This document shows positions 46,192 to 54,857 of a DNA stretch of 64,000 nucleotides, one piece after another. Each line of letters opens with the position of its first letter. Within the stretch, counting starts at the first letter, position 1. The stretch lies in contig JAABRR010000009.1 of assembly GCA_011390785.1 (NCBI GenBank), positions 62,001-126,000 on the forward strand, in the 5' to 3' direction. The notes under the pieces were generated by a model that was given only the letters and a program-made list of their open reading frames with translations, searched no databases and was not told the origin of the DNA. The position numbers were made by a program, and so were the translations under genes. This DNA is from Sphingobacteriia bacterium. GTDB taxonomy: Bacteria; Bacteroidota; Bacteroidia; Bacteroidales; UBA7960.

Positions 46192-48131
46192 TGATAAAAA
46201 AAGTTCTTATTGCCAATCGGGGTGAAATAGCCATAAGAATTATTCAAACCCTCAATAAGATGCAGATTCAAAGTGTAGCACTGTATACATCTATGGAATC
46301 TGACGATCTTCATGTTAAGGCTGCAGGCGAATCTGTTTTGTTGGGCAATGGCACTTTGGTAGAAACCTGGCTCAACATCCCACTGATTATCAATATTGCT
46401 AAAGAATATGGAGCTGATGCCATTCATCCCGGATATGGCTTTTTATCTGAAAATGCACGTTTTGCAAGGGCTTGCGAAGATGCTGGAATTATTTTTATAG
46501 GACCAACTAGCGCCGTTATTGAAAAAATGGGTAGCAAAATAATGGCTTCTGCTACTGCCCGCGAAGAAGGAATTCCCCTTTTGCCCAGGTTGGAAGGAAG
46601 TCCTGCCGATTTATTAAAACAGGGTGCTGGTCTTGGATTTCCCCTTTTGGTAAAAGCCGCTGCAGGTGGTGGTGGTAAAGGTATGATTCGTATCGATGAT
46701 GCAGAAATGCTCGAACAGGCAGTTTTTTCTGCCGCCGATCAGGCAAAAAGATATTTTGATGATGACAAGGTATTCCTGGAAAGGTATGTGCAAAACCCCC
46801 GTCACATTGAAGTACAGATTCTGGCTGATAAACATGGAAATGTAATCCACCTCCACGAGCGTGAATGTACAATTCAGCGAAACCACCAAAAAGTGATTGA
46901 AGAAGCCCCTTCTGTTTCGTTAAATCCCGAAAACCGGGCCGAGCTTCATAAGGCAGCTGTAAAACTGGCTTCTGCTGTTGGGTATCAAAGTGCTGGTACC
47001 GTCGAATTTATTTTGGATGAAGATGGCAGGTTTTATTTTCTGGAAATGAATACCCGCATTCAGGTTGAACACCCGGTTACAGAAATTATTACGGGTATTG
47101 ATATCGTAAAGGAACAAATGCTCATTGCTATGGGAAAACCACTTTCCTATACACAAAATCAGGTAAAAGTAAACGGACATGCCCTCGAAGTACGTTTGTA
47201 TGCTGAAGACCCGGCTAATCAGTTTCGACCATCAGCCGGAAAAATAAAGAAGATTATCTTCCCTCAAAATAAATTTCTGCGGGTAGATAGCGCTATAAAT
47301 AGCCAAGGTAAAGTTCATTCGAGTTTTGATGCCATGATTGCCAAATTGATTGTTTCTGGTGAAGACAGAAAGAAGGCTGCTGAAAGAATGAAAGATATAC
47401 TTGCTGATGTTTTGGTTCATGGCATTACTACCAACATTCATTTGTTATCAAATATCGTTGCTGATAAACTTTTTCTCCAAAACAAACTTAGCACGCATAC
47501 CCTTTCAGATAATCTTAGCAAATGGTCGGTTTTACGCGGGAATGATACTGCTGATGTAATGACGGCCGCTCTTTTCGTTTGGCTGGAAAGGTTTTATGCA
47601 CCCCACGGAGCAAGCGCATGGAGAATGGCTGCTCATGAAAAAGTTTTGGTTAACAACAAAGAGATCAGCTTGTTTTATTACCCGCTGGGAGATGCAGGCC
47701 TGATGATTACTTTGCATGAAAATGAAGAAAAATTTATAGATATTTCTGTTAAAGGCAACAAAATAGATTTTTTATGGAACAATAGGCCCTTGAGTGTTGT
47801 TTTTAGTTATCACCAGCGCAGTGCTATGTTTCTTGTAAATGGTATTCACTACCACGCTATCTTGCCCGAAACGAAACCTCTTCCCAAAGCTTTGGTTAAT
47901 GGAGCTGTAAGAAAAATGCCCGATGTAAAGGCATCGTTATTTGGCAGGGTATTAAAGGTGAATGTTTCGGAAAAGCAGAGTGTTAAATCTGGTGAAACAC
48001 TAATGGTAATTGAATCAATGAAAATGGAAAATACGATTCTTGCACCTGATGATAATGTTATTTCACGTATAAATGTTAAAGAAGGCGACCAAATCAGTGA
48101 TGGCCAGGTCTTAGTCAGTTTTGAGACCTGA
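46188..48131 (+). CDS. Methylcrotonyl-CoA carboxylase, biotin carboxylase / biotin carrier (alpha) subunit
   Basis: 647 residues. The biotin carboxylase part has KKVLIANRGEIAIRI at the start, the glycine-rich KAAAGGGGKGMIRI (about 155-168), HIEVQILADKHGN, ECTIQRNHQKVIEEAPS and NTRIQVEHPVTE. A linker leads to the biotin-carrier domain at the C-terminus, with the biotinylated Lys612 in ESMKMEN. It carboxylates its own biotin with bicarbonate and ATP and works in a complex with the beta subunit two genes upstream. It overlaps the hydratase gene by 4 bases (ATGA-type junction). Equivalent to LiuD/MccA. Confidence 0.92.
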   Translation: MMIKKVLIANRGEIAIRIIQTLNKMQIQSVALYTSMESDDLHVKAAGESVLLGNGTLVETWLNIPLIINIAKEYGADAIHPGYGFLSENARFARACEDAGIIFIGPTSAVIEKMGSKIMASATAREEGIPLLPRLEGSPADLLKQGAGLGFPLLVKAAAGGGGKGMIRIDDAEMLEQAVFSAADQAKRYFDDDKVFLERYVQNPRHIEVQILADKHGNVIHLHERECTIQRNHQKVIEEAPSVSLNPENRAELHKAAVKLASAVGYQSAGTVEFILDEDGRFYFLEMNTRIQVEHPVTEIITGIDIVKEQMLIAMGKPLSYTQNQVKVNGHALEVRLYAEDPANQFRPSAGKIKKIIFPQNKFLRVDSAINSQGKVHSSFDAMIAKLIVSGEDRKKAAERMKDILADVLVHGITTNIHLLSNIVADKLFLQNKLSTHTLSDNLSKWSVLRGNDTADVMTAALFVWLERFYAPHGASAWRMAAHEKVLVNNKEISLFYYPLGDAGLMITLHENEEKFIDISVKGNKIDFLWNNRPLSVVFSYHQRSAMFLVNGIHYHAILPETKPLPKALVNGAVRKMPDVKASLFGRVLKVNVSEKQSVKSGETLMVIESMKMENTILAPDDNVISRINVKEGDQISDGQVLVSFET

Positions 48132-48166
48132 TTGGTATTAATGATCATTAAAAAAAGCACAACAGT

Positions 48167-49318
48167 ATGAGTAGTCCTTATTTTACTGCCTCGCACGAGG
48201 AATTCCGGCTCAAAGTAAGAAAATTTGCCGAAGAGCATGTCAGGCCTGTAGCCGCAGAGCTGGATCGAACAGAGAAATTCTCTGAAGAGTTAACCAAAGC
48301 CATGGGGCATAATGGTTTGTTTGGCATCAATATTCCTGCAGAGTATGGCGGGCATGGAAAAGATTATCGCTCCCTGGTACTGGCAGTAGAAGAAATTGCC
48401 CGCGTAGATGGAAGTCAGGCAGCAACTCTTGCTGCTCATAATTCATTGGGAATAGGTCCTATTTATATGTTTGGAACCGAAGAACAGAAGAAAAATCTGA
48501 TTCCAAAACTTACATCAGGCGAACATACATGGGCATTTGCCCTCACAGAGCCCAATGCAGGTAGCGATGCCATGGGAACAGATACCCGTGCCGAACTGGT
48601 TGATGGCAATTGGGTTATCAACGGCCAAAAGATATTTATTTCCAATGCCGCTGCTGATATGTCTCTGGGTGCTACCATCCAGGCCATTACCGGCGAAAAA
48701 GATGGAAAAAAGCTCCTTTCTACCATTATTGTTGATAGCTCCACCCCGGGCTATACCCGCGAACGAATCACCAATAAAATGATGTGGCGTTCTGCCGATA
48801 CCGGCAAACTGAAATTTGACAATGTAAAAGTTCCCGAAGCCAGTCTTTTAGGAGAGTTAGGTAAAGGGGGACGACAGATGTTGCAAACACTCGACAGTGG
48901 CCGCCTTACTATCGGTGCTATGGGCCTTGGTCTTGCAAGGGGTGCATTTGAAATGGCCATGGATTATGCCAACAAAAGAGAACAATTTGGTAAACCCATA
49001 AAGCATTTTCAGGCAATTGCCTTTAAACTGGCCGATATGGCTCTTAAAATTGAACTCGCAGCCAATACACTTTATAACGCTGTATGGCTTAAGGATAATG
49101 GGTTTCCATTTGGCAAAGAAGCTGCCATGGCAAAGCTTTACACTTCAGAAATTGCCCGTGAAGTAGCAGACGAAGCTGTTCAGATTCACGGCGCTTATGG
49201 CCTTGTAACAGATAATGATATTGAGCGTTTCTATCGCGATCAAAGAATTTTACAAATTGGTGAAGGCACCAGCGAAATACTAAGGCTGGTAATCTCACGA
49301 CACATTGATAATAAATAA
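48167..49318 (+). CDS. Acyl-CoA dehydrogenase
   Basis: 383 residues, full length. FAD- and substrate-site motifs are WAFALTEPNAGSDAM (about residue 123) and the IHGAYGLVTDNDIERFYRD helix. Near the end, LQIGEGTSEI has the Glu at the usual catalytic-base position of short- and medium-chain dehydrogenases; isovaleryl-CoA dehydrogenases have a small residue here and their Glu elsewhere. The operon context predicts isovaleryl-CoA oxidation to 3-methylcrotonyl-CoA, but this residue makes a broader or different branched/short acyl-CoA substrate possible. It follows the carboxylase alpha gene by 35 bases and precedes the isomerase gene by 12. Confidence 0.92.
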   Translation: MSSPYFTASHEEFRLKVRKFAEEHVRPVAAELDRTEKFSEELTKAMGHNGLFGINIPAEYGGHGKDYRSLVLAVEEIARVDGSQAATLAAHNSLGIGPIYMFGTEEQKKNLIPKLTSGEHTWAFALTEPNAGSDAMGTDTRAELVDGNWVINGQKIFISNAAADMSLGATIQAITGEKDGKKLLSTIIVDSSTPGYTRERITNKMMWRSADTGKLKFDNVKVPEASLLGELGKGGRQMLQTLDSGRLTIGAMGLGLARGAFEMAMDYANKREQFGKPIKHFQAIAFKLADMALKIELAANTLYNAVWLKDNGFPFGKEAAMAKLYTSEIAREVADEAVQIHGAYGLVTDNDIERFYRDQRILQIGEGTSEILRLVISRHIDNK

Positions 49319-49330
49319 ATTGCCCCAACT

Positions 49331-50326
49331 ATGGAAGACCGTAAAAAAGATCATATAAACTTAGCTCTTTCAAACAGGACCGGCTCTGTGGATAAAGACA
49401 CCCGGTTTGTTTATGAACCTCTTTTATCCGGTCATTTCGTTCCTGATATACCGCAGGTTGCACTGGCCGGTAAATCAATGAAAGTGCCCGTTTGGATATC
49501 GAGCATGACCGGTGGTAGCGGCATTGCCAGGCATATCAACACTAATCTTGCTATGGCGGCCAACGAATTTGGTCTGGGTATGGGGCTTGGCTCTTGTAGA
49601 ATACTACTGGAGTCGGAAAAACATCTTCCGGATTTTAATATGCGGAAAGTTATCGGAAACGATTTGCCATTTTGGGCCAATCTGGGTATTGCGCAGCTGG
49701 AAGAAATGATTGAAAAGGGTACCTTAAACGAGGTTACCGATATGGTAAATCTCCTACAGTGCGATGGTCTTATTATTCATGTTAATCCGCTACAGGAGTG
49801 GTTTCAGCCCGAAGGCGACAAGTTAAAACATTCCCCTCTGGATATAATAAAGGAAGTATTAAAGCAACTCGAAATGCCTGTTATTGTTAAGGAAGTAGGG
49901 CAGGGAATGGGTCGTGAGAGTTTAAGGGCACTTATGGCTCTGCCATTGGCGGCAATTGAGTTTGCTGCATTTGGGGGTACCAATTTCGCCCGCGTTGAAA
50001 TGATGCGACGACCCAGTACCGATCATGAGCTTTTTGAACCAATGGTTTATGTTGGTCAAACAGCAGCAGATATGCTTAAAGATGTGAAGGAACTTTTGTA
50101 TTATGGCGTTGAATGTAAAGCTCCCGCACTAATCATAAGTGGTGGCATAAGGAATTATCTGGATGGTTATTACTATATTAAAACAAGTCCAATACCTGCA
50201 GTATATGGCATGGCCTCAGGATTCCTTAAACATGCCCGTGACAGTTATTCAACACTTAAAGATTGGGCTTCAGCCCATATTGACGGACTCAAAATGGCAC
50301 ATGCATATCTGCGGGTGAACGAGTAA
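49331..50326 (+). CDS. fni: Isopentenyl-diphosphate delta-isomerase, type 2 (FMN-dependent)
   Basis: 331 residues forming an FMN-binding TIM barrel. Motifs: DRKKDHINLAL at the N-terminus, ISSMTGGSG near residue 58, GLGSCRILLE, LIIHVNPLQEWFQPEGD around residue 138, VIVKEVGQGMGRE and FGGTNFARVE. It interconverts IPP and DMAPP using reduced FMN. The gene begins 12 bases after the acyl-CoA dehydrogenase gene, so it is likely transcribed with leucine catabolism rather than with the mevalonate genes, which start after a 156-base gap. Confidence 0.93.
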   Translation: MEDRKKDHINLALSNRTGSVDKDTRFVYEPLLSGHFVPDIPQVALAGKSMKVPVWISSMTGGSGIARHINTNLAMAANEFGLGMGLGSCRILLESEKHLPDFNMRKVIGNDLPFWANLGIAQLEEMIEKGTLNEVTDMVNLLQCDGLIIHVNPLQEWFQPEGDKLKHSPLDIIKEVLKQLEMPVIVKEVGQGMGRESLRALMALPLAAIEFAAFGGTNFARVEMMRRPSTDHELFEPMVYVGQTAADMLKDVKELLYYGVECKAPALIISGGIRNYLDGYYYIKTSPIPAVYGMASGFLKHARDSYSTLKDWASAHIDGLKMAHAYLRVNE

Positions 50327-50482
50327 ATATCTGGTCTTTAAAATAGAAACATTATAACTTTCTGAAATTAGAGAAACCTAAAATAATTGTTTAACATCTT
50401 TTTTAGTTAAAAGAATAATAAAAGATATTTTTTGAAAAAAGTCATATTCTCTTTACAATCTTCAAATAAATTTACATAATAG

Positions 50483-51799
50483 ATGATTACGCATAGTCAG
50501 CAACCTGTTAAAGGATTTTCCAAATTAAACAGGGACGAAAAAATTAAATGGCTTTCAGAATTATTGTCGGATAATGAGACAGCTTCATTTCTTCAAAACT
50601 TTAGATATTCAGATGCATCCTTACAAAAAAAATTTGAAAGCTTCTCTGAAAATACGATGTCAAATTACCATCTTCCATGGGGGATTGTTCCAAATGTTAT
50701 GGTAGATGGGACAATATTTCATGTGCCGGTTGTAATTGAAGAAAGTTCTGTGGTGGCGGCAGCATCTAAAGCCGCTTCATTTTGGGCAAACAGAGGTGGT
50801 TTTGAAACCCTTTTTATCTCTACATTAAAAAAAGGTCAGTTGCATTTTCTTTTTTCGGGCGACCAGGAAAGATTGAAAATGAACTGGGGTTTAATTGCTG
50901 AGGCGTTAAAAGCCTCTGTAAGTTATCTTACAGATAGTATGCGTAAGCGCGGGGGAGGTATTACAGCTTTAAGGCTTAAGAAAATCAAAGGGCTTGCTTC
51001 CGATTATAGCCAGATTGATCTTGAAGCCAAAACTGCCGACAGTATGGGGGCCAATTTTATCAACTCTTTGCTGGAAGAAATGAGCAGGGTACTTCCTGAT
51101 CTTATCAATAAGCATGCAGGAGCCGGGAATGTGGAAATACTCATGTCCATCTTGTCGAATTATACGCCAGAAAGCATCGTTAAAATGCAAATACAAGCCC
51201 CCATTGAAACACTAACATGGGACAAGAACATGGATCCTTTTAAATTTGCTGAACGGATGAAATGGGCTTCTGATATTGCCTGGCATGACAAGGGCAGGGC
51301 TGTTACGCATAACAAAGGTATTTATAATGGTGTTGATGCCGTTGTGCTGGCTACAGGGAATGATTTCAGAGCAGTTGAAGCTGCAGGACATGCATTTGCA
51401 TCACGAAAGGGGAGTAAATACAGATCGCTGAGCAGCGTTACCCTTTCTAACAATATGTTTACTCTTGAAATGGAGATTCCCTTATCTCTTGGAACTGTTG
51501 GTGGTCTGACCAATCTGCATCCTTTAGCGGCAAAATCTCTTCAAATACTGGGTAATCCTGATGCTAAAACCCTTATGAAGCTATCTACTGCCGTTGGTCT
51601 TGCAAACAATTTTGCAGCTATGGCTTCGCTCGTTACCACAGGTATCCAACAGGGGCACATGAAAATGCATCTAAAAAATATTTTAAATTCGTTGAATGTG
51701 CCTGAGAGCAAACATGTTGATGCAGAAAAATATTTTAGCAACAAAACGGTTAGCGTAGCAGCAGTAAAAAAATATATAGGTTATACTGGCAAAGCTTAA
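50483..51799 (+). CDS. mvaA: Hydroxymethylglutaryl-CoA reductase, degradative-type (class II) fold
   Basis: 438 residues. Class II features: WGIVPNVMVDGTIFHVPVV, catalytic Glu in EESSVVAAASKAASFW (about residue 89), catalytic Lys in HNKGIYNG (about 278), Asp in ATGNDFRAVEAAGHAFASR (about 292) and the IPLSLGTVGGLTNLHP segment. The C-terminal His of the flap is expected in the GIQQGHMKMH stretch. It reduces HMG-CoA to mevalonate, or runs in reverse. It stands between IDI-2 and the GHMP kinase genes. Start at the ATG 50483, with a strongly AT-rich leader upstream that may hold its own promoter. Confidence 0.93.
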   Translation: MITHSQQPVKGFSKLNRDEKIKWLSELLSDNETASFLQNFRYSDASLQKKFESFSENTMSNYHLPWGIVPNVMVDGTIFHVPVVIEESSVVAAASKAASFWANRGGFETLFISTLKKGQLHFLFSGDQERLKMNWGLIAEALKASVSYLTDSMRKRGGGITALRLKKIKGLASDYSQIDLEAKTADSMGANFINSLLEEMSRVLPDLINKHAGAGNVEILMSILSNYTPESIVKMQIQAPIETLTWDKNMDPFKFAERMKWASDIAWHDKGRAVTHNKGIYNGVDAVVLATGNDFRAVEAAGHAFASRKGSKYRSLSSVTLSNNMFTLEMEIPLSLGTVGGLTNLHPLAAKSLQILGNPDAKTLMKLSTAVGLANNFAAMASLVTTGIQQGHMKMHLKNILNSLNVPESKHVDAEKYFSNKTVSVAAVKKYIGYTGKA

Positions 51800-51849
51800 T
51801 TAAAATCGAATTAGTTCCTAAAACCCTCTAAAGTGATTCCAGAAGATTT

Positions 51850-52761
51850 ATGGAAGAACATTTTTCAAAAGGCAAACTAATCCTCATGGGTGAGTATGCC
51901 GTGCTTCATGGAGCTGATGCTCTTTGTCTTCCCCTGGAAACAGGTCAGAAGCTAATGGTTGATAAATCTGATGATGGTCTTATTCATTGGAAATGGAGTT
52001 ACCGAGATATTATTCTGGCCGATTTCTCCCTTATTGCTTCTACCCTAAAAGTTTTTAAACAGCGAACCGGACAAGCAGAATGGGCAGTAAAGCTATTAAG
52101 TCTTATAAGAAACGATGTGGACGGTTTTCTTCTTAATGGCGCTAATCTTCATTTTGTCAATCTTTTTCCTGCAGAGTGGGGGTTGGGTAGTAGCTCAGCT
52201 TCCATTGCATCTCTATGTCGTATGGCACGAACAGATCCTTTCGTTGTTAATCAAACTCTGATGGGAGGTTCCGGTGCTGATATTGCTGCAACTACAGCCA
52301 GCAAATGGTTTATTTACCGAAAATCTCCGTCCCGGCAAAAAAACTGGGAACTCCCTTTTCAATATCATTTCACCGAAAATACCTATTTTATTTATACGGG
52401 GAAAAAACAGGCAACAGCCAGCCATCTGGCCGAAGTTGATCAAAGGCTAAGCCGCCAGGCCATTTCATGGATGCAGGCCAACGAATATGTCTATCGTTTT
52501 CTTGCGGTTCCACCAATTTCTGAAGCCATGAAAATAATGCACGAACATGAATTGTTCGTTTCTAAAGCAATTGGGAAAACTCCTGTTGGCAATGGATTCA
52601 ATGATTTTCCAGGACAAATAAAATCGCTGGGTGCCTGGGGAGGTGACTTTATTATGGCTTTAACACAGCAATCGGACGAATTTGTTAAAAAATATTTCCA
52701 ACAAAAGGGCTTTCAGAATGTTTTTAGCTGGAAAGAACTTGTTGAAACCAAAGTTTTTTAA
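51850..52761 (+). CDS. GYDIA-family GHMP kinase, candidate phosphomevalonate kinase
   Basis: 303 residues. The GHMP motif 1 region is GKLILMGEYAVLHGADAL (residues 7-24), the glycine-rich ATP loop is WGLGSSSASIASL (about 112-124), and the segment that names the family, normally GSGYDIA, reads GSGADIA (141-147). C-terminal features include GLGAWGGDFIMA-like LGAWGGDFIMA. In Bacteroidota this family travels with mevalonate genes, and as the window has mevalonate kinase and decarboxylase but no other phosphomevalonate kinase, this is the natural candidate for that step. That is inference from context. It lies 50 bases after mvaA and 102 before mvaD. Confidence 0.82.
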   Translation: MEEHFSKGKLILMGEYAVLHGADALCLPLETGQKLMVDKSDDGLIHWKWSYRDIILADFSLIASTLKVFKQRTGQAEWAVKLLSLIRNDVDGFLLNGANLHFVNLFPAEWGLGSSSASIASLCRMARTDPFVVNQTLMGGSGADIAATTASKWFIYRKSPSRQKNWELPFQYHFTENTYFIYTGKKQATASHLAEVDQRLSRQAISWMQANEYVYRFLAVPPISEAMKIMHEHELFVSKAIGKTPVGNGFNDFPGQIKSLGAWGGDFIMALTQQSDEFVKKYFQQKGFQNVFSWKELVETKVF

Positions 52762-52791
52762 TTTTGTTTAAACTTATATTTCGATTAAGAT

Positions 52792-52799
52792 TACTTTTG
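52792..52799 (+). promoter_or_regulatory. -7 box (TACTTTTG) before mvaD
   Basis: Full match to TAnnTTTG, 64 bases before the mvaD ATG, in the largest gap of the mevalonate run. It suggests that mvaD and the following kinase have a separate promoter. Confidence 0.45.
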
Positions 52800-52863
52800 C
52801 AAGGATTTAATAGAGGTATGAAAAAGACCTGTTTATTGCCATAACTTCAAAATAAGATATAAA

Positions 52864-53907
52864 ATGTGTATTAAAGGAAAAGTAAGATTTAGCAGTCCGT
52901 CGAATATTGCGATTGTGAAATATTGGGGAAAAGAACCCGGAGATCAGATCCCCATGAATCCTTCGTTGAGTATGACGCTTGATCACTGCAGAAGTTTTAC
53001 TACAATAGATTATGTAATTAAAAAGGGTTACGAACCTCATATTGAAGTTGTTTTTGAAGGCAAAAGATCTATAGATATTGAGGCTAAATTACAGCGTTGG
53101 TTTACCAAAATATCCTATTTTTTTTCCTGGCTAAATTATGCAAGTTTGAAAGTGGAAAGTCACAATAATTTTCCCCACTCTGCCGGTATTGCATCTTCGG
53201 CCAGTGGAATGAGCACTATGGCCATGTGTTTATCTGCCATTGATGCCCATTTGAATAACGGACAAATGCCTGGTTTGGATGTTCAAAGCAATATTTCACG
53301 GTTAGGATCAGGCAGTGCTTCGCGCTCTGTCATGGGCCCCTGGGTTTTATGGGGTAAAACTGATCTCGTTGATGGCGCTTGCAACGAGCATGCCGTGGTA
53401 GTTCCCGATGTACATTCTTATTTTCATAATCTGAAAGATACCATTATTGTTGTAGATAAAGAGCCCAAACGCATAAGCAGTCGTGATGGGCATACCTTCA
53501 TGGAATTGCACCCATGGCGCAAAGGGCGTATTGAACAAGCCCATCAAAACCTTGAATTGCTTATAAATGCCATGAAAAAAGGCGATTGGTCTTTGTTTCA
53601 AAAGGTAACAGAAAATGAAGCCCTGAGTCTTCATGCTCTTATGCTTGCCTCTGAAGGAGGAATTCTGCTATGGAAAGGGAATACTGTTGATTGGATGCAT
53701 TATATACGCGATCAGCGTAAGAGAACAAGCTTGCCACTAACATTTACCCTTGATGCAGGAGCAAATCTGCATCTATTATATCCTGCTGAAGTTAAAGATC
53801 AGGTTATGGATATTATTGAATCATCGCCTGTACCGCGTTTGGAAATTCTTCATGACCAAACTGGCAAAGGGCCTTTAATGTTGTTGGACGAATATGATCA
53901 TTGCTGA
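52864..53907 (+). CDS. mvaD: Diphosphomevalonate decarboxylase
   Basis: 347 residues. Family motifs: SSPSNIAIVKYWGKEP (residues 9-24), the ATP loop FPHSAGIASSASGMSTMA, RLGSGSASRSVMGPWVLW with the conserved catalytic-site Arg, and FTLDAGANLHLLYP with the catalytic Asp. It phosphorylates mevalonate diphosphate at the tertiary hydroxyl and decarboxylates it to isopentenyl diphosphate. The stop overlaps the start of the following mevalonate kinase gene by 14 bases, so the two are translationally coupled. Confidence 0.93.
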   Translation: MCIKGKVRFSSPSNIAIVKYWGKEPGDQIPMNPSLSMTLDHCRSFTTIDYVIKKGYEPHIEVVFEGKRSIDIEAKLQRWFTKISYFFSWLNYASLKVESHNNFPHSAGIASSASGMSTMAMCLSAIDAHLNNGQMPGLDVQSNISRLGSGSASRSVMGPWVLWGKTDLVDGACNEHAVVVPDVHSYFHNLKDTIIVVDKEPKRISSRDGHTFMELHPWRKGRIEQAHQNLELLINAMKKGDWSLFQKVTENEALSLHALMLASEGGILLWKGNTVDWMHYIRDQRKRTSLPLTFTLDAGANLHLLYPAEVKDQVMDIIESSPVPRLEILHDQTGKGPLMLLDEYDHC

Positions 53908-54838
53908 GAAAAGAGATTTTTTTGCCAAGATTCTTCTGTTTGGCGAGTATAGTATTATTGATGGTGGACAGGCTCTAATCCTTCCGCTCAAGAAATTCTC
54001 AGGCCATATCGATTTTTTTGCCGAAAACTCTAATAATAGAAATACAGCAGCAGATTCAAACGATTCTATCCGTAGATACCTAAAGTATTTGCAGGAATTA
54101 GATAAATTAAAAAAATTTACCTTTCCTCTCGATCTGGAATCCCTGGAAAGCGATCTTGCCAAAGGTTTGTTTTTCAAAAGTAATATTCCTCAGGGCTATG
54201 GTGCAGGAAGCAGCGGGTCTTTGGTAGCAGCTTTGTTTTATCACTACTCCTTGTCAGGGATTGAACTAAATTTCCGTAAGTTCAATATTGATTTTGATAA
54301 TCTCCGGAAACAACTGGCTTTGATGGAATCATGGTTTCATGGTAACTCGTCGGGCCTTGACCCCCTGAGCAGCCTGATGGGAAAGCCATTTATTCTGGAT
54401 GTCAATAAAAAAATCCGGTTCCAGAAAATATCTGTTAACTCAAACGGCTCACGCCCTGCAGTTTTTTTGGTTGATACCGGCCAACCAGGTAAAACCAAAC
54501 CCCTTGTAGATTGGTTCCGAAAAGAAAAATTACATAAAAGGCTTAATGCCCTTCTGTTAAATGATCTGAGTAACGAAACACTTACTGCATTCTTAGATAA
54601 GGATGACTGGCTTTTCTGGAATTATCTGGCCCAATTGTCTATTTTTCAACTTGAAAACATGAAACCCATGATCCCTGAAACTATTCGTGAATTGTGGGAT
54701 GAAGGCCTTTACAGTAAGCAATACAATTTAAAGCTTTGCGGCTCAGGCGGTGGAGGTTTTGTTTTGGGTTTTTGCAAAGATTATCCCTTTGTAAAAGAGA
54801 TGTTCGATAAGTCGGGTTTTCGATCTTTTTTGATGTAA
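53894..54838 (+). CDS. mvk: Mevalonate kinase
   Basis: 314 residues of the GHMP superfamily. Motif 1 is AKILLFGEYSIIDGGQAL (residues 11-28), the phosphate loop is PQGYGAGSSGSLVAAL, the substrate-binding stretch is FHGNSSGLDPLSSLMGKP with the catalytic Asp, and motif 3 near the C-terminus is LKLCGSGGGGFVLGF. It makes 5-phosphomevalonate from mevalonate. It overlaps mvaD by 14 bases and converges on the minus-strand ATPase gene with 19 bases between stops. Assignment over phosphomevalonate kinase rests on the FHGNSSGLDPL motif. Confidence 0.88.
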   Translation: MIIAEKRDFFAKILLFGEYSIIDGGQALILPLKKFSGHIDFFAENSNNRNTAADSNDSIRRYLKYLQELDKLKKFTFPLDLESLESDLAKGLFFKSNIPQGYGAGSSGSLVAALFYHYSLSGIELNFRKFNIDFDNLRKQLALMESWFHGNSSGLDPLSSLMGKPFILDVNKKIRFQKISVNSNGSRPAVFLVDTGQPGKTKPLVDWFRKEKLHKRLNALLLNDLSNETLTAFLDKDDWLFWNYLAQLSIFQLENMKPMIPETIRELWDEGLYSKQYNLKLCGSGGGGFVLGFCKDYPFVKEMFDKSGFRSFLM

Positions 54839-54857
54839 TATTTCCAGCAAAACCTTC

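Noticed and set aside
50327-50482. Riboswitch before HMG-CoA reductase
   Set aside because: The leader is AT-rich with no stable stem or known aptamer sequence.
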